Source: Arsenophonus nilaparvatae
GTDB taxonomy: Bacteria; Pseudomonadota; Gammaproteobacteria; Enterobacterales; Enterobacteriaceae
Reading direction: 5' to 3' (one strand)
Length of the DNA stretch: 64,000 bases
Assembly (NCBI RefSeq): GCF_000757905.1
Contig: NZ_JRLH01000015.1
This document shows positions 38,921 through 49,165 of the stretch, in pieces; position 1 is the first letter of the stretch, and each line of letters starts with the position of its first letter. A program made the translations under genes and the position numbers. The notes beneath the pieces are model-generated. The model was not told the DNA's origin. It saw only the letters and a program-made list of their open reading frames with translations, and made no database searches.

Positions 38921-40030
38921 TTAGCTTAATAGTAATTTAATATTTGTTTTGGGAATGCAACTACAACTCAGGATAACGCCATCTTCTTTGATTGCTGTTT
39001 TTGTCAATGGGATCACTTCACCTGCTATTAGTTTCATTTTACAACAACCACAAATGCCTGCTCGGCAAGAGTAGGGAATTTTTAAGCCATGCTTTTCCAA
39101 TTGTTCCAAGATAACAATTTGGTTATTGGCTAAATATTCTGTGCCATTAACATCGATTAATAATGTGGTTTCTTTTTCTTGATTAATTATCTGAGGCTTA
39201 GTTGATTTTACCGTTTTATATTGTTTAGGTTGTTTTTTAGTTAAAATTTTCACCGTATCGCCAACGCGGATCAGACCGCTATTTTTGGCGATGGCATTTT
39301 GGCCAAAATCAATTTCTCCATGCTCATCAGTGCGGAAACTTTGTAGTGTTGTTAACGGTTCTCCAGTCGGGTGCTGTGAGCCATCATCAATATTTACTGT
39401 CGTCAAAATGCAGCGGCTACAAGGTTTGACAAGCTCGAAAACAACCTCACCGATTTGTATTGTGTGCCAACTATCTTCAGCAAAAGCCTCGGCACCAGTT
39501 ATGATCAAATTGCCTCTAAATTGTTCTAACTTAATATCAGATGGGCATTGTTTTTGAAGCGCTTTAAATGAGGCTTGATTAATAACAAGATAAGGATAGC
39601 CATCAGCAAATGAGAGAGGGATAGCTGGAAATTTTTTTATTCGGCGGCTGGGTATTTTACCTAACCACCTTAATTGAACAGCAGAATTAAAATATTGCGA
39701 CAGCCATTGATTAATCTTCGCTGGTGCGGCAAACGCGGTAAAATGATTGCCCCACACTTCAGTTGGTAAAGGATGGTTAATAAAGTCTTTATATAAAATA
39801 GTTGCTGTTTGCTTATCAGGTGCCTGTATTTGAATGCCATTTTCAAGTATTATTGGCTTAAATAACAGCATTTGTGGATATTGCCGCGCAGTAATAAACC
39901 CACCTTGATCATTGGTAACCATAAAATAGCGATCGAAAACCAGGCCACTATTTTCTGCATAAGCTTGTGACAAACGAATGCCTTTCATTGATTTAACTGG
40001 ATGGATATAAAGACGAGATAACCGGATCAT
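38921..40030 (-). CDS. ycbX: YcbX, MOSC and ferredoxin-domain molybdoenzyme
   Basis: YcbX reduces N-hydroxylated base analogues together with CysJ and needs molybdenum cofactor. The 369-residue product has the E. coli length. It comprises an N-terminal MOSC_N beta-barrel (LYIHPVKSMKGI), a MOSC domain with the Moco-ligating cysteine in VKPCSRCILTTV near residue 210, and a C-terminal 2Fe-2S ferredoxin with YSCRAGICGCCKMKL and a fourth Cys in ILSCSC. AGGAG precedes the start. It is divergent from rlmKL. Confidence 0.92.
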   Translation of the reverse strand: MIRLSRLYIHPVKSMKGIRLSQAYAENSGLVFDRYFMVTNDQGGFITARQYPQMLLFKPIILENGIQIQAPDKQTATILYKDFINHPLPTEVWGNHFTAFAAPAKINQWLSQYFNSAVQLRWLGKIPSRRIKKFPAIPLSFADGYPYLVINQASFKALQKQCPSDIKLEQFRGNLIITGAEAFAEDSWHTIQIGEVVFELVKPCSRCILTTVNIDDGSQHPTGEPLTTLQSFRTDEHGEIDFGQNAIAKNSGLIRVGDTVKILTKKQPKQYKTVKSTKPQIINQEKETTLLIDVNGTEYLANNQIVILEQLEKHGLKIPYSCRAGICGCCKMKLIAGEVIPLTKTAIKEDGVILSCSCIPKTNIKLLLS

Positions 40031-40094
40031 TCTTAACTCCTGTTTAAGCGCGATAATTTTGCTAGTAACTTTATGATATGTGCGCTGGGTTAGC

Positions 40095-40100
40095 TATAAT
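40095..40100 (+). promoter_or_regulatory. Probable -10 element of rlmKL
   Basis: A perfect TATAAT lies 33 bases before the rlmKL ATG in the 102-bp divergent gap with ycbX. The -35 region is weak (TTTATG-like). Confidence 0.35.
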
Positions 40101-40132
40101 GTGCAGCAATTTTTTATTCAGGTGACAACGAT

Positions 40133-42249
40133 ATGAGAGCTCTGTTTGCTACTACGGCATTTGGACTGGAAGAATTACTTAAAAGTGAACTGGAGGAATT
40201 AGGAGCAAAATATTGTCATATTGCTCAGGGTGGCGTGCATTTTCAAGTTGACGAACGTGGCATGTATTTGAGTCTGTTATGGAGTCGTTTAGCATCGAGG
40301 ATTTTATTACCCTTAGCTAGCTGCCAGGTTTTTAATGATATGGATCTCTACCTTGCAGCACAGACAATTGATTGGCCGGATTTGTTTACCGTAAATGATA
40401 CTTTTGCCGTTTATTTTAATGGAACTAACCAAGTTATCCGCAATAGCCAATATGGGGCTTTACGGGTGAAAGACGCTATTGTGGACAGCTTTACGCGTAA
40501 AATGAATAAACGGCCCAACATTGCCAAACAGCAACCCGATATACGGGTTAATGTCCATTTATATAAAGATAACGCCACCATATCGTTGGATTTAAGCGGT
40601 GATCCGCTCCATATCCGTGGATATCGTAGTTTAGTAGGGCAAGCGCCTATCAAAGAGAATTTAGCAGCTGCTATTGTTTTACGCTCAGGTTGGCAGCCTG
40701 GTTTGCCAATGGTCGATCCGATGTGTGGTTCCGGCACATTATTAATTGAAGCTGCAATGATGGCTTGTGATCGTGCACCTGGTTTAACGCGTCAATTTTG
40801 GGGATTTCAATGCTGGTCGGGTTATAATCCAACTCTTTGGGCTGCTGTAATTGCTGAAGCGGAAAAACGGTTTCAGACAGGGATCGAGCAAGCGACTGCG
40901 CTTTTCTATGGCTTAGATATTGATCGCCACATTTTGGAAATAGCCAAGAAGAATGCTAAACAAGCCGGTGTTCACTCTTTAATAAATTTCCAACCTGGTG
41001 ATGCGGCTAAATTGGAGAATCCATTTACATTTGCTCAACAGGGGTTTATCACTAGCAATCCACCCTATGGTGAGCGTTTGGAAAGTGAACCTGCTTTAAT
41101 CGCGCTTTACAGTCTCTTAGGCCGAGTATTAAAAAATCAGTTTCCAGGCTGGCGTTTATCGCTATTTAGTGGTTCGCCAGAACTATTAGCTTGCTTAGGG
41201 CTGCGAGCCGAACGTGAGTTTAAAGCCAAAAATGGACCGTTAAATTGCATTCAGAAAAATTATCTGTTATCCGCTAAAACGGTTGGCAGCCATAGCATGG
41301 TTGGCGAAGATTTTGCTAACAGGCTGAAAAAAATGAGAAAAAACTTAATAAATGGGCCAAACAACAGGGGATTGATTGTTATCGCATTTATGATGCTGAC
41401 TTACCTGAATATAATGTTGCAGTTGATCGTTATGGCGAACATATTGTTATTCAAGAGTATGCACCGCCCAAGAGTATAGATAACCATAAAGCTAAACAAC
41501 GCCTGTTTGATGTGATCAGTGCAACCATGCAGGTATTGGCATTAACTTCCAGCCAATTGGTGTTAAAAACACGCCAGCGCCAAGCCGGTAAGCAACAATA
41601 TGAGAAATTATCCCAGCAGGGTAAGTTTTTATTAGTACGTGAGTATAATGCCCAATTATGGGTAAATTTGACCGATTATTTGGATACAGGATTGTTTTTA
41701 GATCATCGTTTGGTGCGTAAAATGTTAGCGAATATGAGTAAAGGAAAAGATTTCTTGAATCTGTTTGCTTACACGGCGTCGGCGTCGGTACATGCGGGTC
41801 TCGGTGGTGCTCGTTCAACCACTAGTGTTGATATGTCGCGTACCTATTTGGAATGGGCAGAAAAAAATTTACAGATCAATAAATTAACCGGTCAGCAGCA
41901 TCGGCTTATTCAGGCTGATTGTTTAGCTTGGTTAGCGCAGACGACAGAAAAATTTGATTTGATTTTCATTGATCCACCCACTTTCTCCAATTCAAAACGA
42001 ATGAATGCCACCTTTGATGTGCAACGTGATCATATCAACTTGATGATGCAGATTAAGCGCTTGCTGCGTCCCGGCGGTACAGTGGTATTTTCTAATAATA
42101 AGCGTGGTTTTAAAATGGATATGTCAGGCATTACTCAATTAGGATTAACTGCCAAGGAAATCACTCAGCAAACCATTTCACTTGATTTTACACGTAATCG
42201 CCAGATCCATAACTGCTGGTTGATTGGTCATGCAGATAAGGAAAAGTAA
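40133..42249 (+). pseudogene. rlmL: 23S rRNA methyltransferase RlmKL, frameshifted
   Basis: E. coli RlmKL (702 aa) is a fused enzyme making m2G2445 (RlmL half) and m7G2069 (RlmK half). Here the first frame gives THUMP plus the RlmL methyltransferase (MCGSGTLLIEAAMMA, ITSNPPYGERL) and then runs off at about residue 400; the second half, from WAKQQGIDCYR onward with the RlmK SAM site (NLFAYTASASVHA, DPPTFSNSKR), is in the +1-shifted frame. The shift lies in an A run at 41327-41333 of seven bases, where eight would restore one 705-codon frame and the family sequence NRLKK-N-EKKLNKWAK. Each half is well conserved. Transcriptional slippage, separate expression of two halves, true decay, or a sequencing error are all possible. 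Confidence 0.88.
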
Positions 42250-42252
42250 TTT

Positions 42253-42398
42253 ATGTCATTAATTAATATGTCATCTGCCTATCTGGCTTTTAGTGATGCG
42301 CCGTTATTAGATAATACAGAGTTGCATATTGAAGATAATGAAAGGGTTTGTTTGGTTGGCCGTAATGGTGCCGGCAAATCAACCCTAATGCGCGTATT
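42253..42398 (+). pseudogene. uup: uup, 5' fragment cut by the transposon
   Basis: Uup is an ABC-F ATPase that binds ribosomes and branched DNA; in E. coli its loss raises precise excision of transposons and tandem-repeat deletion. This fragment encodes residues 1-48, ending in the first Walker A motif VGRNGAGKSTLMRV. It starts three bases after rlmKL. At 42399 it enters the transposon and continues only to a TAA-type stop inside the left terminal repeat, so no ABC domain is complete. Confidence 0.93.
42394..42398. repeat. Target site duplication GTATT, left copy
   Basis: GTATT immediately precedes the left GGGG end of the transposon and is repeated exactly after the right end at 47363-47367. 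A 5-bp duplication is typical of Tn3-family insertion. Confidence 0.95.
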
Positions 42399-42436
42399 GG
42401 GGTCCCCTCAGAAAACGGAAAAAATTGTACGCTAAG
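42399..42436. repeat. Left 38-bp terminal inverted repeat
   Basis: This repeat matches the right end at 37 of 38 positions (C versus T at position 34). The transposase stop codon (TAG on the minus strand, 42432-42434) lies inside it. Confidence 0.95.
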
Positions 42437-45401
42437 ACCCGTTGAATCGACGTAATGCCCTGAATTTACTCGCTCCTACTTTAGAACTATTTTTCCAGAC
42501 GTAATCCCCTGTCAAATTAATATGCTCCCATCCAAGAGGAGATAAATATTTTAGGTGTTCCTCCTCTACAAATTGTCCATGAGCACGTAATGAGTTGATC
42601 GCTCTCTCCAAGTAAACCGTATTCCACAATACGATGGCGGCAGTCACTAGATTAAGGCCGCTAGCCCGATAACGTTGCTGTTCAAAGCCCCGATCACGAA
42701 TTTCACCTAATCGATTAAAAAACACTGCGCGAGATAATGCGTTACGAGCTTCTCCCTTATTCAATCCTGCCTGAACCCGACGGCGTAATTCAACACTTTG
42801 CAACCAATCCAGAATGAAAAGAGTTCGTTCAATACGACCCAACTCTCGCAAAGCGAAAGCCAACCCATTCTGACGCGGATAATTTCCTAATTTTCGTAAC
42901 ATCAGTGAAGCCGTAACTGTTCCTTGTTTGATTGACGTAGCCAATCGGAGAATTTCATCCCAGTGGACGCGTATCTGTTTTATATTCAATTTATCATTAC
43001 TTATTAATGCATTAAGTGCACTATAGGCGTTATTACCCTTTGGAATAAATAATTTAGTGTCACCCAAATCACGAATACGGGGTGCAAAACGAAATCCCAG
43101 TAGATGCATCAGACCAAATACATGATCAGTGAAACCGGCTGTATCGGTGTAATGCTCATCAATTCGCAAATCTGATTCGTGGTACAATAGGCCATCCAGC
43201 ACGTAAGTTGAATCGCGGATACCCACGTTGACAACCTTTGCACTAAAAGGCGCGTATTGGTCGGAGATATGGGTGTAAAAAGTACGCCCTGGACTGCTTC
43301 CATACTTCGGATTGATATGTCCTGTGCTTTCTGCTTTGCTGCCTGTTCTGAAGTTTTGTCCATCCGAAGATGATGTCTTTCCATCACCCCAGTTACCAGC
43401 AAAGGGTTGACGAAATTGCGCGTTTACCAGTTCTGCCAACGCTGCACTGTAAGTGTCATCCCTGATATGCCAGGCTTGCAGCCAGGACAGTTTTGCGTAG
43501 GTTGTACCTGGGCAGGATTCGGCCATTTTTGTCAGACCCAGGTTAATTGCATCAGCTAGGATCGTCGTCATCAACAAATTTTTGTCCTTACTCATATCAC
43601 CCGTCTTCAAGTGTGTAAAATGACGTGTGAAGCCAGTCCATTCATCGACCTCCATCAACAATTCGGTGATCTTGATATGTGGCAACAGTATGGCTGACTG
43701 GTCAATCAGAGTTTGTGCTGCATCCGGCACTGCAGCCTCCAGAGGTGTAATTTTCAAGCCAGAATCTGTAATGATGGCGTCTGGTAGGCTATGGGTGGCT
43801 GCCAGATGGTTGACTCTTGCCAACTGTGTTTCCAGCAATTCCAGCCGGTCACGTAGATACTGGTCGCAATCATGGGTCACTGCCAACGGTAATTCACTGG
43901 AAATTTTTAGGGTGGCGAATTTCTGGACCGATACTAAGTATTCGTCGAAATCCTTGAATTGACGAGACCCTTGTACCCACATGTCGCCTGAGCGAAGCGC
44001 GTTTTTTAACTCCGATAGAGCACATAATTCATAGTAACGTCGGTCAATACCTCCATCGCTCAAGACTAGCTTGGCCCACCGCGGCTTGATAAATTCGATA
44101 GGTGTATCCAGTGGCATTTTGCGAATGTTATTAGTGTTCATGCAACGTAGCACATTAATGGCATTGAGTAGACTTTTGGCTACCGGAGCTGCCCTTAGTT
44201 TGAGCACAGTAATAAATTCTGGTGCATAACGGCGTAGCATGGAATAACACTCGCCTATGTGATTCAGGAAGTCGAAATCAGCGGGTCCCGCCAATGTTTG
44301 TGCCTCTGTAACGCTGGCGGCGAAGGTGTCCCATGACATGATGGTCTCAATGGCGGCAAACGGATCACCACCGCTTTGCTTAGCTTCAATCAGCACTTGA
44401 CCAATACGCCCATACATTCGCACCTTATCATTGATCGCTTTACCAGAGGCTTGGAACTGTTGCTGATGCTTGTTCTTGGCTGCATTGAACAGCTTACCAA
44501 TAATGCGATCATGCAGGTCGATGATTTCATCAGTGACTGTGGCTATCCCCTCAATAGCCAGGGCCACCAATGTGGCATAACGCCGCTGCGACTGAAATTT
44601 TGCCAAATCAGAAGGTGTCATCTGACCCCCTTCTCGGGCTATCTTGAGTAAACGATTTTGGTGGATCTGCCGCTCAATACCGTCTGGGAGATCAATCGCC
44701 TGCCAGAACTTTAGGCGTTCAATATGCTCAAGCATATGACGTGAGTTTGGTTTGATAGGTGATTGACGTAACCAAGTCAACCACGTTATTTTACTCCCTT
44801 CCTTAAGCTCTAGAAGGTTGTCAAGGCGCTGGCGATGACTGTTTTTGAGAGAGCCAGTCAATGCTTCGTAAATGTGCCGATTGGCGCGGGTGATAGCTTC
44901 AGCACATAGGCGATCGATAACGTCGACGGTTGGAATAATAATATGCCTGTGACGTAACGTATCAAGCATACTATTAGCCAGCACAATGCCCTTATCTGTC
45001 TGTAAGGCCAGCTCAGTCGTAGCCTGTAAAACCTGTCGGTAGTGTGTCAACCCGAAGGCCTCCATACCCAGATAAGCGCGCAACTCCAACATGTGCTCTC
45101 GGCGTGTAGTTCCCCGCTCAGCATACTGAGACCAGCAGGCCGTATTGATACCTAACTGGCTTCCGACCCATGCTAACAGCGATGTAGAAATAACAGTATC
45201 GGTCAATAGACCTTGACCAGGAAACCGCAGCAAACATAACTGGATAGCCATACCCAGTCGGTTGGTATCACCGCGTCGTTGTAGAATAAATGACAGATCA
45301 GCTTCAGTGAGTGTGTAATACCGGATCAATTCATCATCGGTATTAGGTTACACCATCAGGTTTTTCCGCTCGGTAGCGGACAACGTTGAACGGCGTGGCA
45401 T
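42432..45401 (-). pseudogene. tnpA: Tn3-family transposase TnpA, nonsense at codon 18
   Basis: The full frame from the ATG at 45401 is 990 codons, the usual length of a Tn3-family DDE transposase. It begins MPRRSTLSATERKNLMV and then meets TAA at 45348-45350 (codon 18), where relatives have Leu, before continuing in the same frame with the typical DELIRYYTLTEADL. The C-terminal catalytic region is intact and ends in the family signature LSPLGWEHINLTGDYVW. A TTG at 45329 could restart translation and give 965 residues lacking only the N-terminal 24, but there is no clear ribosome binding site. It may be inactive or of reduced activity. Confidence 0.9.
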
Positions 45402-45572
45402 ATGCCTCCTTGTTCTTAAAAATGGTCGTTTTTGAGAATTGAATTTATCATTTTTTGCATGACGGATTATCTGGGCTTAGCGATTCTCGAAATCAATTAT
45501 TGAAACTCTATTCTTAATTCCCTATGCTCTCAATGAGTTTTGATAAAAAATCAGCAGGCAGGTGAGAAAAAA
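45402..45572. promoter_or_regulatory. Divergent control region and probable res site of the transposon
   Basis: The gap between the divergent tnpA and TPR-tnpR genes is where Tn3 elements commonly keep promoters and the resolution site. It contains short AT-rich dyads (for example GAATTGAATT and ATTCTCGAAATCAATT-like pieces), but I cannot define three resolvase subsites with certainty. Confidence 0.35.
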
Positions 45573-46595
45573 ATGGAAAACAAATTGCGGTTTGAAGTAC
45601 AGGGAGATTTAGGCTGTTTCGTTTACCCTGATGAAAGGTTTGCTCCTTTGCTGGATGAGTTCGAGCATCTGCTTGGTACGCATCAGTCTGGCGAGTTGAA
45701 TGATAAGCGTTATATTGCCGAACTGAATCGTTTTATCAGGCTGGAGCCAGATCTTATTGATCTTCATGCGCACCTGTCATTTATCTTCCTGGAGCAGGAT
45801 AAGCCCAAAAAAGCACTGGATGCCGCTCTGGTCGGACTGGCAGCAGGTAACCGCCTTATCCCTGAGAGTTTTTCAGGTGCTATTGAATGGGGATATGTAG
45901 ATAATCGCCCATACCTTCGCGCTCTGCAGGGGGCGATGCTGGCGTATGTACGCTTACGACGTCATAAAGATGCTGCCACGCTTATTGATAAAATGCTGGC
46001 TTATAACCCTAATGACAATCAGGGGAGTCGCTATCTGCTGGGCTCGGAAGTACTGCGCGCCGGCGACAAAGAACGGGCGGCCAATATTTTTGATGAGCAC
46101 GCAGATAATTATCCTCCTTACTGCTATGAGCAGGCCCTTCTTTATATCCTCAATAAAGACTGGGTCAAAGCAGCAACAGCACTTCGACACGGATTCAGCG
46201 CGAACAGTTACATCGCTGAAATACTTTCCGGTAACTTCCACCCGCAGCCATTAGCAATATGGCATGGGAGTAATTTAGCGAAACCAGAGATGGCGGCTGA
46301 CTATATCGAAATGTATGGTGAGCTGTGGTTCCGTCATCCTGAAGCGCTGGCATTTGTCCGCTGGTTATTTAACCATTCCAGTATTATGACCGAACGGGCC
46401 TCCCTGATGAAATGTTCTGAAGACCTTTTCAGTGAAGGAGATTTTGATGCCCGTGGGCGTATTATTGACCGTCAGCGGCAGTTGCTGAGTGGAATTGATC
46501 ATCGGCTTTCAGCGGAGGTCGTTAAGAAGATGAAAAACAGACGAGGGCAGGAAATCTGGCCATGGATGTACACTTTGGGATGTTCTGCCGTATGA
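45573..46595 (+). CDS. TPR-containing passenger protein of the transposon
   Basis: This 340-residue, acidic, largely helical protein has no signal peptide or membrane helix. Segments such as LIDLHAHLSFIFLEQDKPKK, AAGNRLIPESFS, DAATLIDKMLAYNPND and ERAANIFDEHADNYPP have the spacing of tetratricopeptide-like helices. I do not recognise a specific function and no catalytic motif is apparent. The ATG at 45573 has a GGTGAG ribosome binding site; an upstream open frame from 45540 is less likely. Its stop overlaps the resolvase start, so the two are translated together. Its composition matches the transposon rather than the host. Confidence 0.75.
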   Translation: MENKLRFEVQGDLGCFVYPDERFAPLLDEFEHLLGTHQSGELNDKRYIAELNRFIRLEPDLIDLHAHLSFIFLEQDKPKKALDAALVGLAAGNRLIPESFSGAIEWGYVDNRPYLRALQGAMLAYVRLRRHKDAATLIDKMLAYNPNDNQGSRYLLGSEVLRAGDKERAANIFDEHADNYPPYCYEQALLYILNKDWVKAATALRHGFSANSYIAEILSGNFHPQPLAIWHGSNLAKPEMAADYIEMYGELWFRHPEALAFVRWLFNHSSIMTERASLMKCSEDLFSEGDFDARGRIIDRQRQLLSGIDHRLSAEVVKKMKNRRGQEIWPWMYTLGCSAV

Positions 46596-47149
46596 TGATT
46601 GGCTATGCGCGAGTTTCCAGACAAGATCAGAATCTTGATTTACAAATTGAAGCCCTGACCAGAGCAGGGTGCGAAAAAATTTATGAAGATAAAATCAATG
46701 GTGTACGAACTGAACGCCCAGGGTTAACCAGAACACTGGAAATGCTTCGAGAGGGCGATACGCTGGTTGTATGGAAACTCGATCGTCTGGGTCGTAGCGT
46801 AAAACAGCTTGTTGATATCGCTGGAGAGCTGCACAAACAGGGCATTCAGTTCAAAAGTCTCACGGATGCTATTGATACCGGAACACCGTCGGGGCGTTTT
46901 TTCTTCCATGTTATGGCTAGCCTTGCAGAAATGGAGCGAGAGTTGATAATCGAACGTACGCGGGCAGGTCTTGATTCAGCAAAGGAATTCGGGCGTAAAG
47001 GTGGGAGAAAACCAAAAATGACCAGCAGTAAAATTGAATCGGCTAAAAAATTATTAGCCAGCGGTATTCCTCCCAGAGACGTAGCTAAAGATCTCGGTGT
47101 TTCTGTTCCAACGTTGTACCGTTGGTTGCCGGCATCAAGACATTCTTAG
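46592..47149 (+). CDS. tnpR: Serine resolvase TnpR
   Basis: This small serine recombinase (185 aa) resolves transposon cointegrates. It starts MMIGYARVSRQDQNLDLQ with the catalytic serine in YARVS, followed by LVVWKLDRLGRS, GRFFFHVMASLAEMERELI, the E-helix RTRAGLDSAKEFGRKGGRKP, and a C-terminal helix-turn-helix (GIPPRDVAKDLGVSVPTLYRWL). All active-site arginines of the family region are in place. The ATGATGA at 46592 overlaps the stop of the TPR gene; an ATG at 46595 is equally possible. Confidence 0.93.
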   Translation: MMIGYARVSRQDQNLDLQIEALTRAGCEKIYEDKINGVRTERPGLTRTLEMLREGDTLVVWKLDRLGRSVKQLVDIAGELHKQGIQFKSLTDAIDTGTPSGRFFFHVMASLAEMERELIIERTRAGLDSAKEFGRKGGRKPKMTSSKIESAKKLLASGIPPRDVAKDLGVSVPTLYRWLPASRHS

Positions 47150-47324
47150 ACCATATTCAGGAAATTACGGTTTAAATGCGCCACAAAGAGTAAAACTGGA
47201 AGTCTCAGTTCAAATGCACGCACTAGTCGATGAGGCACTGTTGCAGTACGTTTCGCATACCTCTGGCGTAGCAGCGCTAACATCGGCCTGGGAAAATACA
47301 GATCGCTACGTCCACTTCAAACAG
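47150..47324. other. Right segment of the transposon, no recognised gene
   Basis: This stretch between tnpR and the right terminal repeat has one frame open through it (including LNAPQRVKLEVSVQMHALVDEA), but no start with a ribosome binding site and no recognised family. It may be the remnant of a lost passenger gene. Confidence 0.4.
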
Positions 47325-47362
47325 CTTAACGTACAATTTTTTCCGTTTTCTGAGGGGACCCC
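47325..47362. repeat. Right 38-bp terminal inverted repeat
   Basis: It is the reverse complement of the left end with one mismatch and ends in CCCC at 47362, directly before the second GTATT. Confidence 0.95.
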
Positions 47363-49132
47363 GTATTGACCAAAGAACAACCGCTTGATGATGGTCAGGT
47401 CGTTTATCAGCAGGATCTGCAGGTTGCTCGTTTACAGCAAGATCCACCGCGGGATATCGGTGGTACTGTTTTTGATTTTGTCGCTGAAGGTGCTAAAGAG
47501 CAGGCAAATTATATTAAATCTTTTCATAAAATAGCAAAAATGGTCGAACAAGATCCCAGTGAAAAGAATCTTAATAAGTTAGCTGAATTGCAGGAGGTAT
47601 TAGATCGCGATAATTTGTGGTTACTCGATACACAAATTAATGATGTGATTAAGCAATTGCAGCTGCCAGCTGACAGCCCGTTATCTGCATTGTCTGGCGG
47701 TTGGTTACGCAAGGCTGCATTGGCGCGTGCTTTAGTCTGTGGGCCACGGGTTCTTTTTCTTGATGAACCGACCAACCATTTAGATATTGATACCATCTTA
47801 TGGTTAGAAAATTTTCTAAAAGATTTTCAGGGTAGTATCGTGTTTGTCTCCCATGATCGCTCTTTTATTCGCCATATGGCAACTCGCATCATTGATCTTG
47901 ATCGGGGTAAATTAGCTTCCTGGCCGGGTGATTATGACGATTATCTGATCAATAAAGAAGAAGCATTACGGGTAGAAGAGCAGCAGAATGCTGAGTTTGA
48001 TCGTAAATTGGCACAGGAAGAAGTTTGGATCCGCCAGGGAATAAAAGCCAGGCGTACTCGTAATGAAGGCAGAGTGAGAGCATTAAAATCCTTACGGCTA
48101 GCACGTTCTGAGCGGCGCGAGGTAATGGGGACGGCGAAGATGCAGGTTTCCGATGCAAGTCGTTCAGGCAAGCTAGTGTTTGAGCTTGAAAATGTTAATT
48201 ATCGCATTGGCAATAAAGTATTAATTGATAATTTTAGTGTCCAAGTGCAACGTGGCGATAAAATAGCCTTAATCGGGCCTAATGGTTGCGGTAAGACAAC
48301 ATTGCTCAAGTTGATGTTAGGACAACTTGAGGTGGATAGCGGTAATATTTACCGCGGTACCAAACTTGAGATTGCTTATTTTGATCAACATAGAATGACG
48401 CTAGATCCGGATAAAACGGTGATGGATAATTTAGCTGAAGGTAAACAGGAAGTAATGGTTAATGGACAGCCGCGTCATGTGCTTGGTTATTTACAAGATT
48501 TCTTGTTTCATCCTAAACGCGCCATGACACCGGTGCGAGCCCTTTCAGGTGGGGAGAAAAATCGATTATTATTGGCACGTTTGTTTTTAAAACCCAGTAA
48601 TTTATTGATCCTTGATGAACCGACTAATGATTTAGATATTGAAACACTTGAACTATTGGAAGAGCTCGTTGATAGTTATAAAGGGACAGTATTATTGGTT
48701 AGCCATGATCGTCAATTTGTTGATAATACCGTAACTGAGTGCTGGATGTTTGAAGATCATGGTAAAGTTGAGCGGTATGTGGGGGGTTTTTATGACGCCT
48801 CTTCGCAGCGTAGACAAAAAATTTCTTTATCGCATGCTACTGTTAGTAAAGCCAATATTACGGTAGTGGAAACAGCTAAAGAGCAGCCAAAACGAAAAAG
48901 TAATAAAATTAGTTATCATTTATTAAGGGAACTAGAACAATTACCGCTGCAGTTAGAAGCGTTAGAAGCTGAAATTGCCATCTTGCAATCTCAAGTTAGT
49001 GCGCCGGAATTTTTTAATCAGCCCCATAGCGTTACTGAATCAGTATTAAAAGCATTAGCTGAGAAAGAAGCAGAAATGGAAATGACATTCGAGCGTTGGC
49101 AAGAATTAGAATCACTTAAAGATCGCCAATAA
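47363..49132 (+). pseudogene. uup: uup, 3' fragment after the transposon
   Basis: After the duplicated GTATT the uup frame resumes (TTG ACC AAA, then EQPLDDGQVVYQQDLQVARL) and continues for about 588 residues to a normal end. It keeps the first ABC domain from after Walker A (LSGGWLRKAALARAL, VLFLDEPTNHLDID), the linker, the complete second ABC domain (GPNGCGKTT, LSGGEKNR, LLILDEPTNDLDIE) and the coiled-coil C-terminal DNA-binding domain. A TTG at 47366 could start translation, but the first P-loop would be missing. Joined with the 5' part it would make 636 residues (E. coli 635). Confidence 0.93.
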
Positions 49133-49165
49133 TTTGGCATTATGACTGTATAGAGGAGAGAAAAG

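Larger units (their letters stand above)
42399..47362. mobile_element. Tn3-family transposon inserted in uup
   Basis: This 4,964-bp element is bounded by 38-bp inverted repeats starting GGGGTCCCCTCAGAAAACGG and ending in ACGYTAAG, with a 5-bp target duplication. It carries a transposase gene reading leftward (with an early stop), a TPR-protein gene and a serine resolvase reading rightward, and a short unexplained right segment. Its base composition is clearly richer in G+C than the host genes around it, indicating transfer. Joining the host sequence across it restores the uup reading frame exactly. Confidence 0.95.

Noticed and set aside
42253..42435. A 60-residue protein from the start of uup running into the transposon
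   Set aside because: Its last residues come from the terminal inverted repeat; it is only the broken 5' end of uup.
47097..47369. A 90-codon open frame overlapping the end of tnpR and the right end of the transposon
   Set aside because: It overlaps the well-supported resolvase in another frame, lacks a ribosome binding site, and runs into the terminal repeat. Only its part after tnpR is mentioned, as an unassigned segment.
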